From Sulfolobus sp. E5-1-F (GTDB lineage: Archaea; Thermoproteota; Thermoprotei_A; Sulfolobales; Sulfolobaceae), in assembly GCF_009601705.1 (NCBI RefSeq), contig NZ_CP045687.1, positions 1,958,001 to 2,022,000 on the forward strand: a stretch of 64,000 bases of DNA, read 5' to 3'. The notes under the pieces were generated by a model, which made no database searches, was not told the origin of the DNA, and saw nothing but the letters and a program-made list of their open reading frames with translations. The number at the start of each line of letters is the position of its first letter. Position 1 is the stretch's first letter. Made by a program: the position numbers and the translations under genes. This document shows, piece by piece, positions 40,315-58,556 of the stretch.

Positions 40315-41051
40315 ACTTTAAAAAGCACCATAACATTTATATCTTTGTCAATAAATTTATCCTTCCAAATATCAGTATTAGTTGCTATTATAAGGGCGCC
40401 TACTACACTTGCATTAGCTTTACTTATCAAGTTGTAAAGTGAAAGTAGGGTTTTTCCACTTCTAATTACATCATCAACTATAAGTATCTTATCCTTTTTT
40501 GAAATATAATCACTCCTCATGTAAAGTGTTGAAATTATGCCATTGCTTTCTCTGATATTCTCCTCAATATATTGTATCTGAGTAGAGTCCTTATGTTTTT
40601 TCGATATTATGAGTGGTTTTTCTAATATTGAAGCCACTATTGTAGCAAATGGGATTCCGTTTGAGGCAATACCTACTATTTTTGTTACATCACTAGCTTT
40701 ATTTAATTTAATTAAATATAATTCTAGAAATGTTCTTAGTAAGTTAGGATAAAATAGTAAGTTAGATACATCTATGAAATCATCTTCATAAACTCTTATT
40801 TTTCTTATAAAGAAATTATATAGAAATTCCTTATTCTTTATCCTTGTAACGATTTCTAAAGCTTGTCTCTCGCTAGGAATTGTTCTCCCATTAACGTATC
40901 TACATATTAAACTTTCTTGAATATTGAAGAAATTGGACAATTCTTTGTAAGTATAAATATTTTTTAATTCTTTTAAGATATCTACACTAAATAGCCTAAG
41001 CCGCAATTCTTTTTCCTTTATTTGATTATTCTGTAACATAAAAATCTCCAT
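40311..41051 (-). CDS. HTH-phosphoribosyltransferase regulator (GfcR-like)
   Basis: 246 residues. N-terminal Xre-like helix-turn-helix (YTYKELSNFFNIQESLICRYVNG), then a type I PRTase domain with the PRPP loop ILIVDDVIRSGKTL and a VGIASNGIPFATIVA segment. This is the archaeal orotate-PRTase-like regulator class, of which GfcR of haloarchaea controls sugar catabolism. Here it follows upp and gatB, so a nucleotide-salvage or PRPP-sensing role is plausible. A second ATG at 41039 is possible. Confidence 0.72.
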   Translation of the reverse strand: MEIFMLQNNQIKEKELRLRLFSVDILKELKNIYTYKELSNFFNIQESLICRYVNGRTIPSERQALEIVTRIKNKEFLYNFFIRKIRVYEDDFIDVSNLLFYPNLLRTFLELYLIKLNKASDVTKIVGIASNGIPFATIVASILEKPLIISKKHKDSTQIQYIEENIRESNGIISTLYMRSDYISKKDKILIVDDVIRSGKTLLSLYNLISKANASVVGALIIATNTDIWKDKFIDKDINVMVLFKV

Positions 41052-41052
41052 G

Positions 41053-42480
41053 TTAAGTTAAACCTAGCTTCTTTTTTATTATTTCAACTGTCATTTGAGG
41101 GTCAGCTCTTTTTCCCGTCTTCTTCATTACCATACCTACTAAATAATTTACAACTTTTGGATCTTTCTTAGCTTTCTCTACAGCCTCTTTCTCTTCATTT
41201 AGTACTTCATCTATAATCCTTTCTAAGTAATTCTCATCTTTGATGTTTGTCATACCCTTTTCCTTAATTAGTTGTCCCGGAGTTTTTCCAGATAAGATCA
41301 TTTCAGGTAGTAGTTCTTTTACTATCTTTATTGATATTAAGCCAGAATCTAAGTACTCAAATAGTTCAATGATATGATTGGCTTTGGCTTTACTTTGTGT
41401 TACTGTGATATTATTTTCGTTAAGCCATCTCATGTAATCGTTAATTAACAGATTTGCAACTTTAGCATAGTTTTTATACTTGTTTGTGATTTCTTCAAAT
41501 AAATCCGCTAAAGCTTTTTCATTAACCAAAACTTGAGCTTGATATGGGGTAACATTGTATTGTTTTACAAACCTCTCAGCTCTCTGGTCTGGTAACTCTG
41601 GCATTTCACGTTTAAACTTCTCGATAAGCTCTGGTGTTATTGAGTATGGTGGTAAATCTGGATCTGGAAAATATCTATAATCCTCCTCAGTCTCTTTAGT
41701 TCGTAAAGGTACTGTAACTCTCCTTTCGTTATCCCAATGTCTAGTCTCTCTTTCTATCTTGATACCTTGTAGTACACTAGCTCTCTGTCTTGCAATTTCA
41801 TAATTTATAGCATCCTCAACGTCTTTAGGAGAACCCACATTCTTAACTTCCACTCTCTCTCCTCCTTTTACTGATATATTTACATCAGCTTTCATTGAAC
41901 CTTCAATGCCACAGTCACATACACCTAAATGTTCTAGGATTGACCTTAATTTTTCTAGGAAGAATCTGGCTTCTTTAGCAGACCTTAGATCTGGTTCTGT
42001 TACAATTTCTAACAATGGCGTACCAGATCTATTATAGTCTAGTAACGTATATTTGCTAGTTAGTATAGAACCAGTAGGGTAGACTATCTTTGCTGGATCT
42101 TCTTCTATATTTATTCTTCTAATTCTTATGATTTTATCATTTAATTTGATATAACCGTCTTTAGCTATGGCCATACTACCTGGTCCATCATATTGGGATA
42201 TCTGATAATTTTTAGACATATCTGGATAAAAATAATGTTTCCTATCGAAAATTAATTTCTCAGCAATTTGGCAGTTAAGGGCTAGTGCAGTTAAGATACC
42301 ATATTTTACCGCGTTTTCATTTAATACGGGAATAGCTCCAGGTAATCCTAAACATACGGGGCAAGTTACTGTATTTGGGTCTTTTCCAGTATAATCTGAT
42401 GGACATGAGCAGAAAAGTTTAGTCTTTAACGCCGTTATGTGAACGTGAACTTCTAATCCTATTTTTACATCATCATCCAT
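41053..42480 (-). CDS. gatB: Asp/Glu-tRNA amidotransferase subunit B
   Basis: Kinase-fold subunit of GatCAB, which turns mischarged Asp-tRNA-Asn or Glu-tRNA-Gln into the amides. VKIGLEVHVHITALKTKLFC with CSCPSDYT and the second pair CPVCLGLPG form the zinc-binding part; YRYFPDPDLPP is a family signature; a C-terminal YqeY-like tail domain lies at about 330-475. 475 residues. Six bases after upp. Confidence 0.95.
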   Translation of the reverse strand: MDDDVKIGLEVHVHITALKTKLFCSCPSDYTGKDPNTVTCPVCLGLPGAIPVLNENAVKYGILTALALNCQIAEKLIFDRKHYFYPDMSKNYQISQYDGPGSMAIAKDGYIKLNDKIIRIRRINIEEDPAKIVYPTGSILTSKYTLLDYNRSGTPLLEIVTEPDLRSAKEARFFLEKLRSILEHLGVCDCGIEGSMKADVNISVKGGERVEVKNVGSPKDVEDAINYEIARQRASVLQGIKIERETRHWDNERRVTVPLRTKETEEDYRYFPDPDLPPYSITPELIEKFKREMPELPDQRAERFVKQYNVTPYQAQVLVNEKALADLFEEITNKYKNYAKVANLLINDYMRWLNENNITVTQSKAKANHIIELFEYLDSGLISIKIVKELLPEMILSGKTPGQLIKEKGMTNIKDENYLERIIDEVLNEEKEAVEKAKKDPKVVNYLVGMVMKKTGKRADPQMTVEIIKKKLGLT

Positions 42481-42486
42481 ATCTTA

Positions 42487-43452
<966 letters not shown>

Positions 43453-43467
43453 TTATTTGTGGTTTGA

Positions 43468-43653
43468 ATGCCTACTACTAGGCAATGTAGTTTCTGTGGT
43501 CACGAAATACCTCCAGGCACTGGATTAATGTATGTGAGGAACGATGGCGCGATCTTATGGTTTTGTTCAAGTAAGTGTAGGAAATCAATGCTAAAATATC
43601 ATAGAGATCCAAAGAAGTATAAATGGACTACTAAATATATGAAGGTTAGATGA
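43468..43653 (+). CDS. rpl24e: Ribosomal protein L24e
   Basis: 61 residues with the TRASH-type zinc knuckle: CSFCGHEIPPGTG and FCSSKCRKSMLKYHRDPKKYKWT. Normal archaeal size. Three bases before ndk, as in many archaeal genomes. Confidence 0.97.
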   Translation: MPTTRQCSFCGHEIPPGTGLMYVRNDGAILWFCSSKCRKSMLKYHRDPKKYKWTTKYMKVR

Positions 43654-43656
43654 AAA

Positions 43657-44073
43657 ATGGTTATGCAAAGGACATTTGTAATGATAAAACCAGATGGAGT
43701 TAGGAGAGGATTAGTAGGAGAAATAATTAGTAGATTTGAGAGAAGAGGATTAAAAATTGTATCTCTTAAAATGGTGAAAATGTCAAGGGAAGTAGCTGAA
43801 AAGTTGTATGAGGAGCATAAAGGAAAAAGTTTCTTTGAAGAACTTGTAAATTATGTTACCTCCGGTCCAGTAGTATGTATTGTGATAGAAGGTGATGATG
43901 TAGTGCAGGTGATAAGGCGAATGATCGGTAATACGGATCCTAAAGAAGCACCTCCTGGCACTATAAGAGGAGATTATGCGTTATCTAAGTCAGAAAACGT
44001 TATTCATGCTTCTGATTCTATCGAAAAAGCTCAGCGGGAGATATCGTTGTTCTTCGATAAATCAGATCTGTAA
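43657..44073 (+). CDS. ndk: Nucleoside diphosphate kinase
   Basis: Transfers the gamma phosphate of ATP to other NDPs. [15 protein letters not shown] at the start, [10 protein letters not shown], the active-site region [20 protein letters not shown] with the phosphohistidine in HASDS. 138 residues. An ATG is also at codon 3. The 3' end overlaps the convergent infB by 12 bp. Confidence 0.97.
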   Translation: MVMQRTFVMIKPDGVRRGLVGEIISRFERRGLKIVSLKMVKMSREVAEKLYEEHKGKSFFEELVNYVTSGPVVCIVIEGDDVVQVIRRMIGNTDPKEAPPGTIRGDYALSKSENVIHASDSIEKAQREISLFFDKSDL

Positions 44074-45864
44074 TCCTAATCCATATAAAGGATCTTCTTT
44101 TCTCTTTATTCTTATTATTTCTTTTATTACTTCTCTCATATCATCCGTGATAGAACTTGAATACTTATTAACCAATATTTCAAGGTCTTCTTTAGGTACA
44201 TCGGTGTATAAAACATCTCCTTCATTTACATGTCTTCCTATCATTAGATTGCCTTTAATTGATATTGCAACTTCCATTCCTTTAGTTGCCCTTTCAAGAC
44301 TCTTCTTATTATCTTGTATTTGTAGTATCTCACCAACTTTCCTTCCATCTTCTTTAATTAAAGGATACTTAGGTCTTATAACACCTCCTATAACTTCAAT
44401 ACCTACTACTACTGGATCACTGCGTCTAAATACATAACCCGGCAATATCCTTATTTTGCCTGGTAATATCAAAGTGTCAAATGTACGCCTTTTCTCAGCT
44501 TCCCTAACTTCATTAATATGCTTCTTGATATCTTCAATTAACTGATAAATTATTTCATTATATAATATTTTTACTCCACTAGTATCAATTCCTTGTAATA
44601 ATTTTACTCTAAAAGCAGCAATAATTCCATATTCTTTTGATCTTTGAGCTACTATACTCGCCTCTATAACATCTCTCTTCGAAATTGGACCTATATCTGC
44701 TAGCCTTATTGGTATACCTTCTCGCTGCAAAGCGCTAACTAAGGCTTCTAGTGTTCCTAAGCTATCTGCCTTAAGCACTATTCCGTCGATATCACTGTAC
44801 AGTCTAACTTCTTTAATTTCCTCTTCTATCTGCTGTTTATATTGCTCAACTTTAGACTCGTCTTCTATCACATAAAGTGGCGATCCAGCTAAGGCTTCCT
44901 CCAAATTAGGTGCAGATATCTTCACTCCAGCTGCTGCATATACTTCATCTATTGGTGTTAGATCATACTTGCTTAATTTCATATCTTGTAATGGTCTAGG
45001 TACAAATATTCCCCTAACTTTAGTTATAATAATGCCGTTGATACCTCCTAATATTATAGTATCATTTTTCTTAAGCACTCCATCGTAAATTATAACATCT
45101 ATGGTGTGCCCTAAGCCGGGATCTTCTTTTACTTCTAATATAACTCCCTTTGCAGGACCCTCTGCAAACTTTAATCTAGTCTCTAAGTATCTTTGGGTTA
45201 ATCCGGCGAGTAATGCTAAAAGATCTGCAACACCTTCCCCAGTCTTAGCAGAAACCGGAACTATTGCTACTGTTTTAGTGAAATCCTTTATTCTATCATA
45301 ACGTTCAGCACTAAAGCCTAAGTTAGCTAGTTGTGAAACCAAATTATAGACTAAGTTATCTAAATAAACTTTAACATCGTTCCTCTGTTTCTCAATTGAC
45401 GCTAAAAACGGTATGTCATTAGTTGATTTCCATCCGGGTATTTTATCTATTTTATTCGCAGCTACGAGAAATGGAACTTTTCTTTCTCTTAGTATTTGTA
45501 TTGATTCTATTGATTGCTTCTGGAGGCCTTCAGTAATATCAACAACTAGGATTGCAATATCCGCTACGCTTCCACCTCTTCTTCTCAAATTCGAAAAATA
45601 CTCGTGGCCGGGTGTATCAATAAACAATAATCCTGGTATTTGGAGTTTTATAGGTATTACCTTTTTAAGAGGTTCTGCTAATTTTTCAATTATATAGCTT
45701 GGAACAAAACTAGCTCCCACCTCTTGTGTCATTTCTCCAGGTTCCTTTTTAACCACTGTTGTACCCCTTATTTTATCAAGTAATGTAGTTTTTCCATGAT
45801 CTACGTGGCCTAATACTACTACTATTGGTTGCCTAAGCCTTCTCCCAGCGTTGCTAATTTTCAT
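44062..45864 (-). CDS. infB: Translation initiation factor aIF5B
   Basis: GTPase that promotes subunit joining. G1 [15 protein letters not shown]3 DTPGHEYF, G4 ANKIDK. Beta barrel domain II follows at about 230-330, then the domain III/IV region; C-terminal barrel at about 460-540. 600 residues, the short archaeal/eukaryal core without the N-terminal extension. No intein seen. Confidence 0.97.
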   Translation of the reverse strand: MKISNAGRRLRQPIVVVLGHVDHGKTTLLDKIRGTTVVKKEPGEMTQEVGASFVPSYIIEKLAEPLKKVIPIKLQIPGLLFIDTPGHEYFSNLRRRGGSVADIAILVVDITEGLQKQSIESIQILRERKVPFLVAANKIDKIPGWKSTNDIPFLASIEKQRNDVKVYLDNLVYNLVSQLANLGFSAERYDRIKDFTKTVAIVPVSAKTGEGVADLLALLAGLTQRYLETRLKFAEGPAKGVILEVKEDPGLGHTIDVIIYDGVLKKNDTIILGGINGIIITKVRGIFVPRPLQDMKLSKYDLTPIDEVYAAAGVKISAPNLEEALAGSPLYVIEDESKVEQYKQQIEEEIKEVRLYSDIDGIVLKADSLGTLEALVSALQREGIPIRLADIGPISKRDVIEASIVAQRSKEYGIIAAFRVKLLQGIDTSGVKILYNEIIYQLIEDIKKHINEVREAEKRRTFDTLILPGKIRILPGYVFRRSDPVVVGIEVIGGVIRPKYPLIKEDGRKVGEILQIQDNKKSLERATKGMEVAISIKGNLMIGRHVNEGDVLYTDVPKEDLEILVNKYSSSITDDMREVIKEIIRIKRKEDPLYGLGLQI

Positions 45865-46213
45865 TCACCTATATGACCTTAATATATTATTAGAATAAAT
45901 TAGTTTGCCATGAAATTGCGTGAAAGACGAAATATTCTTTTCAATCGCATTATTTATAGCTATAGTTAAAAATATTTAGCGCATTGTAGATGAATACTTT
46001 AGCTGAGAAGTTGATCAATACTATTAAGATTTAGGTAATTTTTCCAGAGTAGGAATAGATTACTCTAAAACTGGATGTAACTTTTATATATGTATTGATG
46101 AATAAAACTACAAAGTGCTTAAAAGCTAACGCTTCGAATAATATATAGCCTAATTAAGTAAGTCAGAGTAAAACTCTTATTACCCAAATGTAGTATGTGA
46201 ATAATGGTTAATA
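45865..46213 (+). other. Intergenic stretch between infB and rpoH
   Basis: 349 bases of AT-rich DNA between divergent infB and the RNA polymerase operon. It contains no convincing coding frame. It should hold the promoters for both; a TATA-like TTTTATATATG lies near 46082-46092, though this is more than 100 bases before rpoH. A partial C/D-box pattern at 45985-46020 lacks a final D box. Confidence 0.45.
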
Positions 46214-46464
46214 ATGAGAGGATCATCTAATAGGAAAATTGATCCAAGAGTTCATTATCTTGTACCCAAGCATGAGGTACTTAGTATCGATGAAGCATAT
46301 AAAATTCTAAAAGAATTAGGAATTAGACCAGAACAATTGCCTTGGATAAGGGCCTCAGATCCCGTTGCTATAAGCATAAATGCGAAACCAGGTGACATAA
46401 TTAGAGTTATGAGAAAGAGTCAATTATATGGAGAGGTTGTCTCGTATAGGTATGTAATTAGTGG

Positions 46465-46468
<4 letters not shown>
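46214..46468 (+). CDS. rpoH: RNA polymerase subunit Rpo5 (RpoH)
   Basis: 84 residues homologous to the C-terminal domain of eukaryotic Rpb5: [50 protein letters not shown] and the ending VVSYRYVI. First gene of the RNA polymerase operon; overlaps rpoB by four bases (GTGA). Confidence 0.97.
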
Positions 46469-53670
<7,202 letters not shown>

Positions 53671-53676
53671 TAAAAA

Positions 53677-53994
53677 GTGTCAGAACAACAAGTTTCATTT
53701 GAAGGAGAGTTGAAAACTCTTTTAAAGACTGGTAAAGTTGTTTTTGGTGCTAAGAGAGCTATAAAATATATAAAATTAAGTAAAGTGAAGATGGTAATTA
53801 TCGCATCAACATTGAGGGGAGACCTTAAGCAAGATATATTGTATTATGCTAAGTTATCTAACGTGCCCGTATATGAATATAAAGGTAGCGGTTGGGATCT
53901 TGGGACACTATGTGGTAAACCATTTATGATTTCTACAATAAGCATTGTTGATGAAGGAGATTCTAAAATTTTGGACATTATAAAGGAGAGGTGA
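53677..53994 (+). CDS. rpl30e: Ribosomal protein L30e
   Basis: 105 residues of the L7Ae-related L30e family: LKTGKVVFGAKRAIKYIKLS, KMVIIASTLRGDLKQDILYYA, and VPVYEYKGSGWDLGTLCGKPF. GTG start six bases after rpoA2. Its last codons carry the strong ribosome-binding site of nusA (GGAGAGGTGA). Confidence 0.95.
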   Translation: MSEQQVSFEGELKTLLKTGKVVFGAKRAIKYIKLSKVKMVIIASTLRGDLKQDILYYAKLSNVPVYEYKGSGWDLGTLCGKPFMISTISIVDEGDSKILDIIKER

Positions 53995-54000
53995 TTTTTT

Positions 54001-54432
54001 CTGCCAGAAATTAGATTAACTCCAGAGGAAATACGTTATATTTCTCTATTTCAAGAAGTAACAAGAGCTAACGTAAGGGATTGTATAATCGATAATGAAA
54101 ATAATAGGATAATATTTCTAGTGGATTCAAAAGATATGGGAGTTGCAATAGGTAAAAATGGTATTAATGTTAAGAGGTTAAGGAAAATCATAGGTAAAGA
54201 TATAGAATTAGTAGCCTATAGCGATAATTTAGAAGAATTAGTAAAAAATCTGATGAGTCCAGCTAGAGTTAGAGGCGTAAAAGTAGTAAATACTAGCTCT
54301 AAAAAGTCAGTATATATTACTATAGATCCTCAAGATAAAGGATTAGCGATAGGTAAGAATGGAAGGAATGTAGCAAGAGCAAAGCTAATTTTAAAGAGGT
54401 ATATGGATATTGATAATGTAGTAATAGTTTAA
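54001..54432 (+). CDS. nusA: Transcription factor NusA (KH-domain protein), apparent CTG start
   Basis: Short archaeal NusA with two KH domains and no S1 domain: [19 protein letters not shown] and [19 protein letters not shown]. The conserved N-terminus [20 protein letters not shown] starts directly after a CTG at 54001. The frame is closed by the L30e stop at 53992 and the only codons between are TTT TTT. GGAGAGGTGA at 53984-53994 is spaced six bases from this CTG. The first usual start, GTG 54121, would cut 40 conserved residues. 143 residues. Confidence 0.9.
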   Translation: MPEIRLTPEEIRYISLFQEVTRANVRDCIIDNENNRIIFLVDSKDMGVAIGKNGINVKRLRKIIGKDIELVAYSDNLEELVKNLMSPARVRGVKVVNTSSKKSVYITIDPQDKGLAIGKNGRNVARAKLILKRYMDIDNVVIV

Positions 54433-54445
54433 GGGGTTGGAAAAA

Positions 54446-54889
54446 GTGAGTAAGAGTAAATCACCTAAAGGAATATATGCGGCTAGAAAATTAAGACTAA
54501 AAAGGTTAAAATTCAGAAGGAGTCAAAGAAAGTATAAGAACAAGATACTAAAGTTGAAGGAAAAATACGATCCTTTAGGAGGAGCACCAATGGCAAGAGG
54601 GATAGTTTTAGAGAAAGTAGGAATAGAATCAAGGCAACCAAATTCAGCGGTCAGAAAATGCGTAAGAGTTCAGTTAGTGAGAAATGGCAGAGTTGTTACT
54701 GCATTCGTACCTGGGGATGGTGGTGTTAATTTCATTGACGAACATGATGAAGTCATAATTACCGGAATTGGAGGTACGTTAGGTAGATCGATGGGTGACT
54801 TACCTGGAGTGAGATACAAAGTTATAATGGTAAATGGTGTGTCATTAGATGCGTTATATAAAGGCAAGAAGCAAAAGCCAGTTAGATAA
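54446..54889 (+). CDS. rps12: Ribosomal protein S12
   Basis: Decoding-site protein, 147 residues: [20 protein letters not shown] at the start, [20 protein letters not shown] with the streptomycin-site PNSA motif, and [17 protein letters not shown] at 54446 preferred over TTG at 54437 by comparison with other archaeal S12. Follows nusA by 13 bases. Confidence 0.96.
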   Translation: MSKSKSPKGIYAARKLRLKRLKFRRSQRKYKNKILKLKEKYDPLGGAPMARGIVLEKVGIESRQPNSAVRKCVRVQLVRNGRVVTAFVPGDGGVNFIDEHDEVIITGIGGTLGRSMGDLPGVRYKVIMVNGVSLDALYKGKKQKPVR

Positions 54890-54967
54890 GTATTTTACAA
54901 ATATATCTTAATAGATAATTAGTTATTAATTGTTTATAAATATAAAAGTAATGTAAGATTGATAATT

Positions 54968-55447
54968 TTAAAATTTTTGTTGTCCTTCTCTACTTTCCTT
55001 TTCTTGTTCGTCAACTAATCCTTTCTTGACAAAAATTGGTTTATTCGAAATTATGGCAAGAAATATTGCGTGACTTGGTATCATTCTTTTCTGAATTATT
55101 ACACCATCAAATTTAAACTCAACTGTAGCAACATAAACTCCTGTATCTCTTATCATATCGTCTATAACAACTTTTTCTATATGCTTAGAAAACTCCTCCA
55201 TAATTTCAGGGATAAAGGAGATAATATCATATATATTTTCTCTTTTATCGCTAAACTCCTCCTCTTTATTTCCCTTTGTTTTATTTATTGCTATAACAAT
55301 TTCTGCAGGTACACTAAATAGATAAAATTGTCTTCCGTCTTCTAAATAGCATACGATAGTTGGTATACCATGAAGAGGCATAAAGAATGCATCAACAGAG
55401 TTGACTTTTATATAATCCTCGTCCTTAATTGGTTGAAGATTCATCAC
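54968..55447 (-). CDS. DUF151 / bifunctional-nuclease-family protein
   Basis: 159 residues. DUF151-like pattern: FYLFSVPAEIVIAINKTKG, a VVIDDMIRDTGVYVATVEF strand pair, and the final IPSHAIFLAIISNKPIFV in place of RPSDAIALA. Members are reported as nucleases in plants and bacteria; archaeal members are uncharacterised. It lies in inverted orientation between rps12 and rps7, breaking the ribosomal operon. An alternative start is three bases downstream. Confidence 0.7.
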   Translation of the reverse strand: MMNLQPIKDEDYIKVNSVDAFFMPLHGIPTIVCYLEDGRQFYLFSVPAEIVIAINKTKGNKEEEFSDKRENIYDIISFIPEIMEEFSKHIEKVVIDDMIRDTGVYVATVEFKFDGVIIQKRMIPSHAIFLAIISNKPIFVKKGLVDEQEKESREGQQKF

Positions 55448-55522
55448 GTATACACTACATATACTTATGTATCATAAATTTAAATATCCAAATCATAGAT
55501 AGCATTAAGAGGTAACAAATAG

Positions 55523-56104
55523 ATGTCCTTAGATAACTTGCAATTAGACATCAAAGTATTTGGTAAGTGGGATACTAAAGTTGAAATCAGAGATCCTAGC
55601 TTAAAGAAGTATATTTCTCTAATCCCAGTTTATTTACCACATACAGGAGGTAGGCACGAGCATAGGAGATTTGGTAAGGCTAAGGTTCCAATAGTTGAGA
55701 GGTTAATAAACCAAATAATGAGACCCGGTAGGAATAAAGGAAAGAAACATCTAGCATATAATATTGTAAAATTGTCGTTTGATATAATTTATTTAAAAAC
55801 TGGCCAAAATCCAATACAAGTATTAGTTAGAGCCATAGAAAATAGCGCACCTAGAGAAGAAGTTACGAGAATAATGTACGGTGGTATAGTGTATTACGTT
55901 GCAGTAGATGTAGCTCCACAAAGAAGAATAGACTTAGCCTTAAGGCATATAGCTATTGGTGCCAAGGATGCCTCATTCAATAATCCAAAACCCATTGAAG
56001 AAGCATTAGCGGAAGAAATAATTGCTGCAGCAAATAATGACCCCAAGAGTTTTGCAATTAAAAGAAAAGAAGAGATAGAGAGAATAGCCTTAAGCTCAAG
56101 GTAA
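55523..56104 (+). CDS. rps7: Ribosomal protein S7
   Basis: 193 residues, archaeal/eukaryal S7/S5e: [62 protein letters not shown] and the ending [14 protein letters not shown]. Transcribed with tuf and rps10 downstream. Confidence 0.97.
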   Translation: MSLDNLQLDIKVFGKWDTKVEIRDPSLKKYISLIPVYLPHTGGRHEHRRFGKAKVPIVERLINQIMRPGRNKGKKHLAYNIVKLSFDIIYLKTGQNPIQVLVRAIENSAPREEVTRIMYGGIVYYVAVDVAPQRRIDLALRHIAIGAKDASFNNPKPIEEALAEEIIAAANNDPKSFAIKRKEEIERIALSSR

Positions 56105-56149
56105 ACTTTTATTAACTCTATCACTATATCGGTTAAGAGAGTGTTATAA

Positions 56150-57457
56150 ATGTCTCAAAAGCCTCACCTTAATTTAATAGTAATAGGTCATATCGATCAC
56201 GGTAAAAGTACACTAGTGGGAAGACTACTAATGGATAGAGGTTTCATAGACGAAAAGACAGTGAAGGAAGCAGAAGAAGCTGCTAAAAAATTAGGTAAAG
56301 AATCTGAAAAGTTCGCATTTCTATTAGATAGATTAAAAGAAGAGAGAGAAAGAGGTGTAACAATAAATCTAACATTCATGAGATTTGAAACTAAAAAGTA
56401 CTTCTTTACGATAATTGATGCCCCCGGTCATAGAGACTTCGTAAAGAACATGATAACTGGCGCTAGCCAAGCAGATGCCGCAATTCTAGTGGTTTCAGCT
56501 AAGAAAGGTGAATATGAAGCTGGGATGAGCGTAGAAGGACAAACAAGAGAGCACATAATTTTAGCAAAGACTATGGGTCTAGATCAATTAATTGTGGCAG
56601 TAAACAAAATGGACTTAACAGAACCACCTTATGATGAAAAACGCTATAAGGAGATTGTTGACCAGGTCAGCAAATTTATGAGAAGTTACGGCTTTAATAC
56701 AAATAAGGTTAGATTTGTACCAGTGGTAGCACCTACTGGCGATAATATAACTCATAGATCAGAAAATATGAAATGGTATAATGGTCCTACCTTGGAAGAA
56801 TACTTAGATCAGCTAGAATTACCGCCAAAACCAGTAGACAAACCATTAAGAATTCCAATCCAAGACGTTTACTCCATCTCCGGAGTAGGTACTGTACCAG
56901 TAGGTAGAGTAGAAAGTGGAGTGTTAAAGGTCGGTGATAAAATCGTATTTATGCCAGCGGGCAAAGTAGGTGAAGTTAGATCCATAGAGACTCATCATAC
57001 TAAAATGGATAAAGCGGAACCTGGTGACAACATTGGATTCAACGTTAGAGGTGTCGAAAAGAAAGATATAAAGAGAGGAGATGTTGTAGGTCATCCAAAT
57101 AATCCACCTACTGTTGCTGATGAATTTACTGCCAGAATAATAGTAGTATGGCATCCTACGGCATTGGCAAATGGTTATACGCCAGTAATTCACGTTCATA
57201 CTGCAAGTATAGCATGCAGGGTTTCTGAATTAGTGTCTAAATTAGATCCAAGAACTGGTCAAGAGGCAGAAAAGAACCCACAGTTCCTAAAACAAGGAGA
57301 TGTTGCAATAGTCAAATTTAAACCAATCAAACCATTATGCGTAGAGAAGTATAACGAGTTCCCACCATTAGGCAGATTTGCCATGAGAGATATGGGTAAG
57401 ACTGTTGGAGTTGGCATAATTGTTGATGTAAAACCAGCCAAAGTAGAAATCAAATAA
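56150..57457 (+). CDS. tuf: Elongation factor 1-alpha
   Basis: GTPase that brings aminoacyl-tRNA to the ribosome. G1 [15 protein letters not shown]3 [17 protein letters not shown]4 VNKMD; domain [20 protein letters not shown]; domain III with [14 protein letters not shown]. 435 residues as in Sulfolobus. A TATA-like CTTTTATTAA lies about 40 bases upstream, so it can be transcribed on its own. A T-rich tract follows the stop (57458-57475), likely a termination signal. Confidence 0.98.
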   Translation: MSQKPHLNLIVIGHIDHGKSTLVGRLLMDRGFIDEKTVKEAEEAAKKLGKESEKFAFLLDRLKEERERGVTINLTFMRFETKKYFFTIIDAPGHRDFVKNMITGASQADAAILVVSAKKGEYEAGMSVEGQTREHIILAKTMGLDQLIVAVNKMDLTEPPYDEKRYKEIVDQVSKFMRSYGFNTNKVRFVPVVAPTGDNITHRSENMKWYNGPTLEEYLDQLELPPKPVDKPLRIPIQDVYSISGVGTVPVGRVESGVLKVGDKIVFMPAGKVGEVRSIETHHTKMDKAEPGDNIGFNVRGVEKKDIKRGDVVGHPNNPPTVADEFTARIIVVWHPTALANGYTPVIHVHTASIACRVSELVSKLDPRTGQEAEKNPQFLKQGDVAIVKFKPIKPLCVEKYNEFPPLGRFAMRDMGKTVGVGIIVDVKPAKVEIK

Positions 57458-57483
57458 TTTTAATTTTTTTATTGGTGGTTTTT

Positions 57484-57792
57484 ATGCCTACAAAAGCTAG
57501 AATTCGATTATGGAGTACTAATGTGGAGAATTTAAACTACGTTATAACGCAAATAAGGGGTATCGTTGAGAAAACAGGAATAGAAATGAGAGGTCCGATA
57601 CCATTGCCAACTAGTAAGCTGGAAGTTCCAATAATGAGGCTTCCTCACGGGGAAGGAAGGAAAAAGTGGGAAAAATGGGAAATGAGAGTACATAAGAGAT
57701 TAATAGATATTGCAGCAGATGAACGTGTAATGAGGCAATTAATGAGAGTAAGGGTACCAGAAGACGTTTACATCGAGATACAATTAATATAA
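57484..57792 (+). CDS. rps10: Ribosomal protein S10
   Basis: 102 residues starting [46 protein letters not shown] is the S10/S20e core. An ATG four codons upstream lies in the T-rich spacer and is unlikely. Last gene of the rps7-tuf-rps10 group. Confidence 0.97.
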   Translation: MPTKARIRLWSTNVENLNYVITQIRGIVEKTGIEMRGPIPLPTSKLEVPIMRLPHGEGRKKWEKWEMRVHKRLIDIAADERVMRQLMRVRVPEDVYIEIQLI

Positions 57793-57828
57793 ACCTTTTT
57801 ACCCTTCTATATATAATTGTAATAGAGT

Positions 57829-57912
57829 GCCGGGGTGCCCGAGCGGACTAAGGGGCTGGCCTGGAGAGCCAGTGGGGGTTTCCCCGCACGGGTTCAAATC
57901 CCGTCCCCGGCG
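57829..57912 (+). tRNA. tRNA-Ser (anticodon GGA)
   Basis: 84-nt class II tRNA with long variable arm (GGGGG-TTT-CCCCG type), acceptor GCCGGGG/CCCCGGC, anticodon loop CTGGAGA, discriminator G. No intron. TATA-like CTATATATAATT lies about 15-25 bases upstream. Confidence 0.97.
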
Positions 57913-58182
57913 CTTGTAAATTTCAATTATATTTCTAGCTAGTATGGCTGTACAAAATGTTAATTGTTTTAAAACTCAAACTCCATTAATTTCCTCGTAT
58001 TTATCATTCTTATTTGATGTGAAAGTAGCTCTATCATATTACTTAAATAATTGTAAATTAAATCTGTAATTTTATAACAAAGATGAAAATTCCTCAAGAG
58101 TTTGAGTAAGTTATTCTAGTGGAAAGGATAACAATAACTTTAAAGGTACTGTAGATTATATTTTAAAATGGCGGGGTAGAAT

Positions 58183-58281
58183 AGCGGGGTGGGCTAGCCT
58201 GGTAAGGCCGCGGGGCTCATATACTCTTTGAACACGCGTTGGGAAACCCCGAGGTCCCTGGTTCAAATCCAGGCCCCGCTA
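58183..58281 (+). tRNA. Initiator tRNA-Met (anticodon CAT) with 24-nt intron
   Basis: Acceptor AGCGGGG/CCCCGCT with A1-U72, and CGGGG/CCCCG anticodon stem with three G-C pairs, both initiator features. The loop CTCATA is interrupted after position 37 by an intron at 58222-58245; A38 follows. CCA appears encoded after the A73 discriminator (58282-58284). A duplicate of the first bases, GCGGGGTAGA, lies just upstream at 58171. Confidence 0.94.
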
Positions 58282-58377
58282 CCATTTCATTTAATATCTT
58301 ATGTATTGCTTGAGGATTTTAGCGAGCGAAGGCTTTTTAAGTAAGTTATTAGTAGATACTCATGCATACGTGAAATT

Positions 58378-58450
58378 GCCGCGGTAGTCTAGTGGTCTAG
58401 GATGGGGGCCTGTCGAGCCCCTGACCCGGGTTCAAATCCCGGCCGCGGCG
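58378..58450 (+). tRNA. tRNA-Asp (anticodon GTC)
   Basis: 73-nt cloverleaf, acceptor GCCGCGG/CCGCGGC, anticodon loop CTGTCGA in a GGGGC/GCCCC stem, T-arm CCGGG-TTCAAAT-CCCGG, discriminator G. Confidence 0.97.
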
Positions 58451-58470
58451 TATTTGTATTTTTACAAGGA

Positions 58471-58535
58471 CTTTATATACATGGGATGAGGTAAGAAGCC
58501 TTAAGGTGGGAGTAGAATCTTTATACTTTATATAC
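58471..58535 (+). promoter_or_regulatory. Two identical TATA boxes in tandem
   Basis: CTTTATATAC occurs at 58471-58480 and again at 58526-58535. The second would start transcription near 58558, exactly before the C box of the sRNA below and about 52 bases before the DUF1464 start codon. The first would start near 58502. Confidence 0.55.
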
Positions 58536-58556
58536 TTGTGTTATACTATCTTGATT

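Noticed and set aside
45985-46030. Partial C/D box sRNA pattern (TAGATGA, CTGA, TTGATCA) upstream of rpoH
   Set aside because: The first box deviates, the guide is only about nine bases, and no final D box follows.
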